The translations under genes were made by a program, and so were the position numbers. A stretch of 17,257 nt of DNA from Jaenimonas drosophilae. Taxonomy: Eukaryota; Euglenozoa; Kinetoplastea; Trypanosomatida; Trypanosomatidae. Position 1 is the first letter of the stretch; every line of letters begins with the position of its first letter. The notes under the pieces are model-generated. The model was not told the origin of the DNA. It did no database searches and saw nothing but the letters and a program-made list of their open reading frames with translations. The stretch spans positions 1 to 17,257 of the forward strand of contig JASAON010001365.1 of NCBI GenBank assembly GCA_030849065.1, in the 5' to 3' direction. This document shows positions 8,102 through 15,507 of this stretch, piece after piece.

Positions 8102-8716
8102 GGTGAGACCCCTGACCTCGAAGGTATCTCCTCATGTTCCTGCGGTGATGTGGAAATAGTTCTTCTTTCTCCAGTTGTTGGTCTTCGCTCACTCACTCCC
8201 CCCTCCTATTCATCCGTTGCTTCTTGGCCGCCAGTTGCGCTTCAATTCATTTTCCGCTTCCTTCCCTTTTCAGATTGTTTGGATGGCTGGACGTACTGTG
8301 TACTCTCGACGTAAACATGCTGGCGATGATGATGGGCCTTGTCCTCTCTCTCTCTTCCCAGAGCTACTCTTCCCTGTCCCCTCTCCCAACCGTTCACGGG
8401 AATTTGTTTGACGCGTTGTTACACCCGCGACGGCTAACCATATGCCCGCGGTTCTGTGCTTCCTCCCCTTCACACACGCTCTCACACCTCTCCTATTCCC
8501 CGCTGCCCTCTCCCAGCGTTTTGAGCTACGAGCTGCTGCTGGAACTCTCTTCTGCCTTCACTTGCGTCTCAATCTTTTTTTTCAACACACACGACGTTAT
8601 TCTTCCTCAGGTTGGCCACGCATCTCCTACAATTATCCCCACTTTCCACTCAGTCCAGTTCGTGATCCCTCCTTTCCGGTTCCGCGTCCTTCCATCTACT
8701 GCTGTTCTATTCCAGT
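8102..8716 (+). other. Intergenic region, copy 4 to copy 5
   Basis: 615 bases, strongly pyrimidine-rich on the + strand, especially 8200-8280, 8340-8400 and 8455-8620. A long frame through it (8224-8850) is a low-complexity by-product of these tracts, starts without ATG and runs into copy 5 in another frame. No gene called. Confidence 0.6.
8665..8715 (+). promoter_or_regulatory. Trans-splice acceptor of MTP copy 5
   Basis: Pyrimidine-rich 8665-8713 ends in AG at 8714-8715, one base before the ATG at 8717. If used, the leader is a single base beyond the spliced-leader exon. Earlier AGs near 8651-8658 offer a longer alternative. Confidence 0.45.
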
Positions 8717-9646
8717 ATGCTTTCGGAGGCCCTTCGCAAGAACGCATCTACCAAGACCGGGGGCGATGGGGGTGCGACGCTTCTGAAATTCGATGGAGTG
8801 GATGGGATGCGAGTGTGCAACGCATCGGCCCCATTCCTCTTTCAGGGTAAGCAGCACCTCTTTGCGACGGTTCTGAGTGGGGACGGGTCGGCTCAGGTTG
8901 CAGGAGTGCGGCTCTTCGTGAAGACTAGTCACGCTTCCTATGAAGTTGTGCCAAACCACGCCACTTACCAACTTACCCGACCCTTCGTTGCCCGTATCCA
9001 CGGCGAGCTGGTTTTTGCCGGGTTGAAAGTCATCTATGACAAGAGTCAGCCCTGCGAGCGTTACTGCGACATCTATCGCGGAACTCCGGATAGGGTGCAT
9101 TACTACTCATCTGGAGAAAACAATTATCAGGCCTTCTGCGCGGTTCCACTGGCGAGTCCAGCCAAGGCATTTGCAATCTTTGGCCACACCCGCAACGGTA
9201 CGAACCCCCGCACCATTACCTGCACCACCTGCACCGACTTGAATGACATCTCTGCGGCCTCTTTCAAGGCTGCCCGGCCAATTGGTGATGCTGACTTTCA
9301 GCAAGTTCCGGGAGAGGTGCGCCAGGCATTCCTCCTCGAAGACTCAATGGTTGGCTGCCTAGCCACACACATATGCCCCACTAAGGGGGCCACCGTTGTC
9401 ACCACCTTTGTGTACAACCCAACAACCAACGGGGTGGAGGATGTGTGTGTACTCCCCACTCCTGATGTACCGCCGCCCACGAAGGCAGAGTCTGTGAAGG
9501 ATGAGCTGTTTCTCAGCGGCATGGTGTACCGCGAGGATGGCATGTGCGATGTATTTCTCGGTCTCAACTACTCCACGGAGGTGTGCATCACGGTGAACTA
9601 CCCCTTCGCCAAGCATGGGAAAATCGCAAGTCCGCTCACCTTCTAA
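8717..9646 (+). CDS. MTP: MTP copy 5: degenerate-active-site MTP homologue (probable pseudoenzyme)
   Basis: 309 residues, uninterrupted frame, clearly homologous along its length: DGVDG (26-30), a PF ending at 39-40 matching YNCSVPF, VRLFVKT (64-70), RGTPD (121-125), NYPFAKHGKI (294-303), terminal LTF. The active-site motifs are rewritten. The catalytic EDPF is TRPF (87-90), with Arg at the Asp position (R88). GRVEKR has become ATVLSG (50-55), MKDxR is replaced around YQAFC (137-141), WGGVNQ is PGEVRQ (198-203), SGKIGCIxHY is DSMVGCLATH (209-218), and YSGLGDTxEGR is FLGLNYSTEVC. Catalysis by the known mechanism is therefore not expected. An open frame with its own splice signal argues for a retained non-catalytic role, such as mannan binding or regulation of the active copies. 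It is fifth in order; I cannot verify whether it equals Leishmania MTP5. Confidence 0.85.
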   Translation: MLSEALRKNASTKTGGDGGATLLKFDGVDGMRVCNASAPFLFQGKQHLFATVLSGDGSAQVAGVRLFVKTSHASYEVVPNHATYQLTRPFVARIHGELVFAGLKVIYDKSQPCERYCDIYRGTPDRVHYYSSGENNYQAFCAVPLASPAKAFAIFGHTRNGTNPRTITCTTCTDLNDISAASFKAARPIGDADFQQVPGEVRQAFLLEDSMVGCLATHICPTKGATVVTTFVYNPTTNGVEDVCVLPTPDVPPPTKAESVKDELFLSGMVYREDGMCDVFLGLNYSTEVCITVNYPFAKHGKIASPLTF

Positions 9647-10301
9647 AGTGCCCCCTGCTCTTCCCCTCTCCTTTTTATCCCCATACCCTACCGTATCTGT
9701 TGTTGTTGTTGTCTTCTATGTACCTCTGTGGGAGGGGTTGCGTTGGTGCAACAGCCCCACTGCTGTGCAAGGAGATTATTGGCACGTTGAACAGCATTGC
9801 TCCCTCTTCCCATCCTATCCGTTCTTCTTAACCTTCACTTCCCCAATCCCATTTGTCTGTGTGTGGATTGCTGGACAGCGGGTCGGAGACGGCGGCGGAC
9901 AGCAGTAGTGTACCTAACTGGGTCTCCGTTGGATGCTACGGGCTGTGGAAGCACGTGCGTTGAGTTGACGAAGTCTACTTCCGAAGCCATGGACTGAAGT
10001 GTACTGGTTGCATCATCTGGATGGTTTGATGTCGATTTTTTTTTTTAAACCCCTGTTTGCGCACATCTCTGGTGTCTGCACGTTCCTCTATCCCATTTCG
10101 CTCACACTTGCCTGCGGATTTTGATAGGAAGCTTACACTCTATCACTTCTTAGCGCGTCAATCCTCTTCAACGTTGGCAGGTGCTCTCGCGTAGCCTTAT
10201 CCAGTCGTGATTCCTGCTGCAAAACTTCTTCGACTTAATCGTGGTTGCTGCGCACATACACATTCCCTCTCACTGACACACAGATTGACCCAACACTCCA
10301 G
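9647..10301 (+). other. Intergenic region, copy 5 to copy 6
   Basis: 655 bases. Contains a short TTG repeat (about 9699-9711), a T10 run at 10036-10045 and the splice region of copy 6. The open frames here are short, without ATG context or family similarity; no gene called. Confidence 0.55.
10251..10301 (+). promoter_or_regulatory. Trans-splice acceptor region of MTP copy 6
   Basis: A modest tract at 10261-10272 is followed by AG at 10282-10283. Another AG at 10300-10301 directly precedes the ATG at 10302. The frame extends upstream to 10245 but only from TTG, so 10302 is used. Confidence 0.4.
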
Positions 10302-11261
10302 ATGAACTCTTTTCAGGTTGTGAAGGAACTGAAGGAGGTCTTTGAGGCCAAGAAGCATATATATGAGAGTGCTCTCCTTACTTTCCACGGTGTGGATGGC
10401 TGGGATGTATATAATTGTTCTGTCCCTTTCATGTACAAGGGCAAGATCCACATCTTCGGCCGTATTGAGAAGCGCGAGGAGTGGGCCAACTCCCACGTGC
10501 GCCTCTTTGTTCAGACGGGCAAGGATGAGTTCACCACCGTAAAGGGAGGAATGACGTGGATGATCGAAGACCCTTTCATCGCCAAGGTGAAGGGGGAGAT
10601 GATCTTCGGTGGCACCCAGGTTCGCAAGAGCTGCGGCAACTTGGTGAGCTACTACTCCGACTTTTTCCGTGGCCGAGATGCGGAAGATTCTCTGCGCTAC
10701 TACAGTGCGGGTCCAAATGCGATGAAGGACGTGCGCTTCGTTGAGCTAGCCGATGGCAGAGTGGGAGTCTTCTCGCGGCCCAAGACGGAAACGTATTGCT
10801 GCATTGGCTTCACTATTGTAGATAGTATGGACGAGATCACGGCGCAGCGGATTGAGAATGCTGAGCCCCTCAATGTACTTCACAGCGGGGCGTGGGGTGG
10901 CGTGAACCAGGTTTACCTCCTCACCAGCGGCAAGGTCGGCTGCATTGCTCACTACAGCTATGCCAGCAAGGACGAGGATGATAAGCCACTGGCAGTCTAC
11001 ATCAACTACTCCTTTGTGCTGGACCCCGACACCCGTGCCGCAGACTTTGAACGCATTATTGGAACGAAGGGTTGCTACCCAGATTGCCCCGTGAAGGCAG
11101 ACAAGCTGCGTGACTGCGCATTTGCCTCTGGTATCGTCATGCGACCCGACGGCAAGTGCGACCTGTACAGTGGGCTCGGCGATACTGCCGAGGGCCGCAT
11201 CACCATTGACTACCCCTTTGAAGGATTCGGTGACCTTGTGGAGCCCGTGATTCAGTTCTAG
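10302..11261 (+). CDS. MTP: MTP copy 6: beta-1,2-mannan mannosyltransferase/phosphorylase (GT108)
   Basis: 319 residues beginning MNSFQVVKEL. Motifs: YNCSVPF (37-43), GRIEKREEWANS (53-64), IEDPF with predicted catalytic D90, GGTQVRKSCGN (103-113), GPNAMKDVR (137-145), GVFSRPKT (155-162), WGGVNQVYLL (198-207), SGKVGCIAHYSY (209-220) and the conserved C-terminal DGKCDLYSGLGDTAEGRITIDYPF starting at 282. The loop FFRGRDAEDS (121-130) is two or three residues longer than in the paralogues. Ends in IQF with no PTS1 tail, so predicted cytosolic. Its first half is nearly identical at DNA level to copy 4 (4 differences over 64 bases, 10580-10643 against 7408-7471), which points to recent duplication or conversion. 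Confidence 0.92.
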   Translation: MNSFQVVKELKEVFEAKKHIYESALLTFHGVDGWDVYNCSVPFMYKGKIHIFGRIEKREEWANSHVRLFVQTGKDEFTTVKGGMTWMIEDPFIAKVKGEMIFGGTQVRKSCGNLVSYYSDFFRGRDAEDSLRYYSAGPNAMKDVRFVELADGRVGVFSRPKTETYCCIGFTIVDSMDEITAQRIENAEPLNVLHSGAWGGVNQVYLLTSGKVGCIAHYSYASKDEDDKPLAVYINYSFVLDPDTRAADFERIIGTKGCYPDCPVKADKLRDCAFASGIVMRPDGKCDLYSGLGDTAEGRITIDYPFEGFGDLVEPVIQF

Positions 11262-12606
11262 AGAAGACTTCCATACCCTCACACACTTCAGTCGTTGGGA
11301 TGATGCATCATCTATCTCCACCGCCAACTTCCCTCCCCCGCTCTCTCCGCACCACGACAATCAGCAGCAAAGCCTCCAAGAGGATGGACGATCGTACTTC
11401 CCCCAGCCAAGCTTCTGCAAGGAGGGGCGAATTGCGCGACTCGCTTCCGTGCCTCCTGGTGAGTGACGTGGTTGGAGACGCTTATGCGAGATGGGGGAGG
11501 ACTGGATGAATGGGTATTGTGGAAACCCACGACCAAAGACATTGGGGAGTGTAGGATGAGCTGGTGGTTGGTGTGCTACTTCGGTTTTTGCTTCTGGGGG
11601 ACAAGATGGGAGGGCTACTGGGTGATGATGGCTCGAACGGGAAGTGTTGAAGACGCAAGGTGTCCCTGCTTTACATGTACAACGGCTAGGCAGGCAGGGA
11701 CATAGAGCTACGAAACACAGTGCTAGATCACTCAAGCGTGCATATACACTGGCACGCCTGAGATTCGCCCGGAATCGCACTTTCATTTGTGTCTTTCTTC
11801 TGCTTCCCATGCGATCTCTCCCCCAACCTCTTCACCTGCTTCGTGCGTGACTTGGAAACTCGTGTTTGGACCGCCACGTGGCATCTCCCTTGAACAAGGG
11901 TTGATGTCAGGGGCGAGTGAGCCATCTGCTGCTTCACATTTGCAGACGGAAGCCGCCCGACAGAGTGTAGGGTCCCTCCCCTCTCCAACCCTGGTCCAAC
12001 AAGAAAAAAACATACACATTCTCCTTTCCACCTACACATCTGCCCTCCACGCTATCGAAACAAAAAAAAACACACTGAAACACACCCCTCAGTTGGACCA
12101 CTTTTCCATCTGGTGGATTAAACAAAGAGTGACAATGGGGGGTGTTCATAAGTGTGTATGTGACCGTGACCAATGGGGAGATCAGATGTTGTTGTTGTTT
12201 GGCCCTCTTCTCTGGTCTTCGTCGTAGTTTTTGAACTTTCTTCTTTTCTTTGTTCGTTTTGCCGTTTCGTTTACCCCCGGAAGCTTCTAACCTTCAGGCT
12301 GAGGCGTATCGCGAGGCGCTCTCACTTGAACGCACACGCCGCATTCACGAGAATGGAGATGCATGAGTCCCCCCCCCCTTCCCTTTCCTCTACTGTTGCT
12401 TTGAGTTGCTGTCTCACTGATTAGTGACTCCTGATACCTTCCAATATTTTCATTTTTCTCCATTGTTCTTCTTTGTGTATGTCTGTCTGTGAGAGGTAGG
12501 GTGCTCTGCCAATTCTAATCTGAGCTCAGTCTATCAAGTGCCACACGACGAAAGGTACGAGAACCAGATTTCTGTTCTCTCTTTACTCATCTTACCGCAC
12601 CACATC
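11262..12606 (+). other. Long intergenic region, copy 6 to copy 7
   Basis: 1,345 bases, about twice the common spacer. Features seen are a 6-bp inverted repeat GCGTGC/GCACGC near 11737-11758, A-rich runs near 12001-12009 and 12061-12069, a C10 run at 12369-12378, and pyrimidine tracts near 12450-12480 and 12570-12600 preceding copy 7. Open frames such as 11787-12227 start with TTG and show no family resemblance. No remnant of an MTP gene was recognised by eye. Confidence 0.5.
12450..12606 (+). promoter_or_regulatory. Trans-splice region of MTP copy 7
   Basis: Tract 12450-12478 is followed by AG dinucleotides in the GAGAGGTAGG stretch just after 12490. A second tract at 12568-12599 has no AG before the ATG at 12607, so the upstream acceptor is favoured, with a leader of roughly 70-115 bases. 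Confidence 0.35.
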
Positions 12607-13545
12607 ATGTCACTGATGAAGCAGAAGAAGTTGTCTTTTGAGGCCTCTAAGCGTATATACGAGAGCGCTCTTCTCACCTTCCACGGGGTGGATGGATGGG
12701 ATGTATATAATTGCTCTGTTCCCTTCACCTACAAGGGCAAGACCCATCTCTTTGGCCGTGTGGAGAAGCGTGACGAGTGGGCCAACTCTCACGTCCGTCT
12801 CTTTGTCGAGACGGGCAAGGATGAGTTCGCCGTCACGACGGACCTCTACCTTGAGTTGGAGGATCCTTACGTACAGAAGATCCACAATGAGTTTATTCTC
12901 GGTGGCACCCATGTCCGCAAGTGCGGTGGAGAGGTCCAGAGTTACTACGGCTTCTTCTTTCGTGGGCTGCCTGACTCGGTGCGTTACTTCACCACGGGTC
13001 CAGATTTTATGAAAGATATTCGTACGGTGGAACTGGCCGATGGGCGAGTGGGTGTCTTTAGTCGTAAACGCACAAAGGAGGAGGTGTACATTGGCTTCAC
13101 CATCATTCCTTCCATCAATGAGCTCAGCATGGAAACCATTGCTCAGGCCAAGCCCCTGGACCTGCTGGCAGAAGGAGAGTGGGGTGGTGTCAATCAGCCC
13201 TACCTTCTCACCAGCGGAAAGATTGGGTGCATCGCTCACTACAGCTTCCACGACCAGCACTCATCGGGTACTGAGCTGCAGGTGTACATGAACTACGCCT
13301 TTGTTCTGGACCCCAACACCCGCGAGTTTTTTGATACGAAGATAATTGGCACGAAGAGCTGCTACCCAGCCTGTCCGGCCAAGAAGCCGTTCCTGGTGGA
13401 CTGCGTCTTCACCTCCGGTATGATTATGCGTCCTGATGGCAAGTGCGACATATACAGCGGATGTGGTGATACCTCACAAGGACGTATCACCATTGACTAC
13501 CCATTCCAAGGTCATGGTGAGGTGGTTGGAAACCTCTCCTTTTGA
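12607..13545 (+). CDS. MTP: MTP copy 7: beta-1,2-mannan mannosyltransferase/phosphorylase (GT108)
   Basis: 312 residues beginning MSLMKQKKLS; the open frame continues upstream to 12538 but only from GTG. Motifs: YNCSVPF (34-40), GRVEKRDEWANS (50-61), LEDPY with predicted catalytic D86 (Tyr replaces the usual Phe), GPDFMKDIR (131-139), GVFSRKRT (149-156, Lys for the Pro seen in copies 3, 4 and 6), WGGVNQPYLL (192-201), SGKIGCIAHYSF (203-214), DGKCDIYSGCGDTSQGRITIDYPF from 277. HNEF (93-96) replaces the usual GE(M) after the catalytic strand. Ends LSF with no targeting tail. A 63-base block (13186-13248) differs from copy 4 at one base only. Probably an active phosphorylase/transferase; which direction it favours is not visible. 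Confidence 0.9.
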   Translation: MSLMKQKKLSFEASKRIYESALLTFHGVDGWDVYNCSVPFTYKGKTHLFGRVEKRDEWANSHVRLFVETGKDEFAVTTDLYLELEDPYVQKIHNEFILGGTHVRKCGGEVQSYYGFFFRGLPDSVRYFTTGPDFMKDIRTVELADGRVGVFSRKRTKEEVYIGFTIIPSINELSMETIAQAKPLDLLAEGEWGGVNQPYLLTSGKIGCIAHYSFHDQHSSGTELQVYMNYAFVLDPNTREFFDTKIIGTKSCYPACPAKKPFLVDCVFTSGMIMRPDGKCDIYSGCGDTSQGRITIDYPFQGHGEVVGNLSF

Positions 13546-14190
13546 GGACTGTCGCATTGTGGCTGTGCGGTGAATGTGCATGCTGCAGCTGGGGACGCCT
13601 GTTGAGGCCCCTTCTCTCGTGTCTCGTTGCATGTTCCCTACGCAGCTCATTGAGACTGTTGTTACCCGCTCTCTCTCAACTTGGCAAATATACAGCAAAT
13701 AACTGTTATTCATGCTGTGCCCTCTCACCTCACTCTCTCATCTCATCCTGCTTCGTGAATCCTTTGGTCCATGTGTGGTGGCGCACAGCCAAGGTTTCGA
13801 GTGATACACATACGATGATGAAATACGAGCCAACTCTTGTTCACGTTTGTCACGCTAGTCGCAATGGACACGCGACGAGACAGTTTTATCGCCAAGTTAC
13901 TCTTACTTGTATACCCATACACACGAAGGACACTCTTAACGCTGCGAGGATGGTTTGGCTTTCAGCTCCTCCACGTCAATCCTCGGCCTTTGCCACTCCC
14001 TCCTATGCTCCTTTTTTTTGTTTCCCATTCATGTATTACTGCAGCGCTCTTTTGCAAGTAGGTTGTCGCTGTGAGCCTGTCAACCGTGCATGGCCTCTCA
14101 TCGACTTCAAGGCTAGGTAGACAGCACATTGTGTTAAGCAGGACTCTCGTCCTTTCCGCCCTGCCGCACCCCACTCACGCCCCATCATCG
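13546..14190 (+). other. Intergenic region, MTP copy 7 to RCE1
   Basis: 645 bases: 3' UTR of copy 7, then the RCE1 splice tract around 14008-14042. Open frames crossing it (13542-14120) begin at TTG and have no recognised domain. No gene called. Confidence 0.55.
14008..14044 (+). promoter_or_regulatory. Trans-splice acceptor of RCE1
   Basis: T/C tract with eight consecutive T (14012-14019) and TTTCCCATTC, followed by AG at 14043-14044. The leader would be 146 bases and contain a 9-codon upstream ORF at 14090-14116. Later AGs, up to about 14148, could remove it. Confidence 0.45.
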
Positions 14191-15090
14191 ATGGATTGTC
14201 TCCTGGCAGCTGCCACCTGCGCTGGGCTGGTGGCTGCCTTCTACATTCCTCGGTCTGAGCGAAGGTTTGCTGCGACCGTGTTGAGGGACGTTCGTCGGGC
14301 TTCCACGGATGCAGAGATCTTCATTGATCGTCACAGCACCCAAACGATCCATCGCCGAGGGAAAATCTTTACGGCCTATGTGTGCTGTAGCACCGGCATC
14401 GCGGAGATATACCTCCGCTGTTACCACTCCCAAAGTCTATTGGGGCCATCCCTTCACGACTGGCCCACAACGGCATTCTGCGCCACCTCGACGGCGCTGC
14501 TGATGCTAGGGCCCCTCACGGAGCATCTGCTTCGTGGGCAGATGGATCTGGCCGCCACCAACCCAACGCCAACGCCTGTGGACGTGATAGCACGCAACTA
14601 TTTCCTGGCCCCTCTTGGTGAGGAGCTCTTGTTTCGAGGTCTTATCTTCCACGTGCTATCTCACCGATCACCGTGGGTACAAATCATTCTGAGTACGCTC
14701 CTCTTTTCCGCTGCCCACAGTCACCATGTCTTTTATCTCGTTGCCAGCAGCTACCGCGCACGACTGTCTTCGACTCCTTGCGGGGCAAAGTTGCCCTCCG
14801 AAGGGGATGCATGGGCGGATGCACTGCAGCGGTTAGGGGCGCAGTGGATAGCCACAGCCTGTCTTGGTCTCTTAAGCGGAATCTACTTCCACCGTGTATG
14901 CCGCAACAACGTGCTTGCCTTGGCGACTACACATGCCCTCTGCAATGCCGTGGGCCCCCCTTCACTGGAGTGCTTCCATGAGGATAGCGGGTTTTCTCGT
15001 CATCAAAGTGCTTTTATTGGACTTGCCTATGGGTGCGGTGTGGTCTCTTGGGCTGGGATGATGAGTTACGCCATTGAGTGGAACGGATGA
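14191..15090 (+). CDS. RCE1: CAAX prenyl protease 2 (Rce1/FACE-2), CPBP family
   Basis: 299 residues from the first in-frame ATG (the frame extends to 14071 only from GTG). It removes the last three residues of prenylated CaaX proteins such as Ras-like GTPases in the endoplasmic reticulum membrane. The three CPBP/ABI motifs are present: GEELLFRG (143-150) with E144, E145 and R149; FSAAH (172-176) with H176; and HALCN (248-252) with H248 and N252. Together these make the glutamate/histidine active site of Rce1. Hydrophobic segments at about 4-20, 92-112, 163-183, 219-235 and 274-294 indicate a multi-pass membrane protein. Length matches eukaryotic Rce1. It follows the MTP array in the same direction, and no functional link is implied. 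Confidence 0.92.
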   Translation: MDCLLAAATCAGLVAAFYIPRSERRFAATVLRDVRRASTDAEIFIDRHSTQTIHRRGKIFTAYVCCSTGIAEIYLRCYHSQSLLGPSLHDWPTTAFCATSTALLMLGPLTEHLLRGQMDLAATNPTPTPVDVIARNYFLAPLGEELLFRGLIFHVLSHRSPWVQIILSTLLFSAAHSHHVFYLVASSYRARLSSTPCGAKLPSEGDAWADALQRLGAQWIATACLGLLSGIYFHRVCRNNVLALATTHALCNAVGPPSLECFHEDSGFSRHQSAFIGLAYGCGVVSWAGMMSYAIEWNG

Positions 15091-15507
15091 TGCTCCCTCT
15101 TGACTTGTCTTCTTTGGCACACTCACATGAACAACACCAGTCAACTCCCTATTGGTACTTCTTTGGTTTCCATGGAGTGGGGTGTGCCCTGCAGTTGCAC
15201 CGACGCGATGTGCTGCAGGTTGTTGGGACTCCCTTGAAGGGCACATCCAATCACAGTAGGAGAGGACCTCTACACAGCTGAATAAACTGTCTTTTACCAC
15301 TTCCATGTCGGTATGCTTGCGTGCTCAACTTGACTGGAGACGCGAACTGGCCTATGCGTGTGGCTCTTCTCGATAATACCACCTGTTTCTTCTTCTCTTC
15401 TTATTCAGCAGAGCGTACTTTAGACTTTTCTTCTACTCCTTCGCTGTCCTGCACAGCATCAAATACCCAATTGTTTCTTTGTTCTTACTCCCCTCTCCCT
15501 TGGCGCG
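15091..15507 (+). other. Intergenic region with strong splice tract, RCE1 to final gene
   Basis: 417 bases. The tract at 15384-15406 (TTTCTTCTTCTCTTCTTATTC) followed by AG at 15407-15408 is a textbook trans-splice acceptor for the gene starting at 15508, with a 99-base leader that contains no ATG. A second acceptor near 15454-15455 follows another pyrimidine-rich stretch. Confidence 0.65.

Noticed and set aside
8308..8340. ATGATGATG stretch resembling a C/D snoRNA box C
   Set aside because: No box D (CTGA) at a suitable distance and no terminal stem; a similar stretch at 11621-11629 has a CTGA about 130 bases away, which is too far.
8224..8850. 208-codon + strand frame overlapping the start of MTP copy 5
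   Set aside because: Begins with TTG, is made of Ser/Pro/Leu-rich translation of pyrimidine tracts, and overlaps a clearly homologous gene in another frame.
10746..11360. 204-codon open frame on the minus strand
   Set aside because: Mostly antisense to MTP copy 6, with no domain similarity; a shadow of conserved codons.
11787..12227. 146-codon + strand frame in the copy 6-7 spacer
   Set aside because: Starts at TTG, lacks any family similarity and includes low-complexity A runs; no good acceptor-start arrangement.
12610..13260. 216-codon open frame on the minus strand
   Set aside because: It lies wholly antisense to MTP copy 7 and has no recognisable domain; similar antisense frames appear under copies 1, 2, 3, 4 and 6, as expected from shared codon use.
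13542..14120. 192-codon + strand frame between MTP copy 7 and RCE1
   Set aside because: Starts at TTG inside the stop region of copy 7, crosses the RCE1 splice tract and shows no domain.
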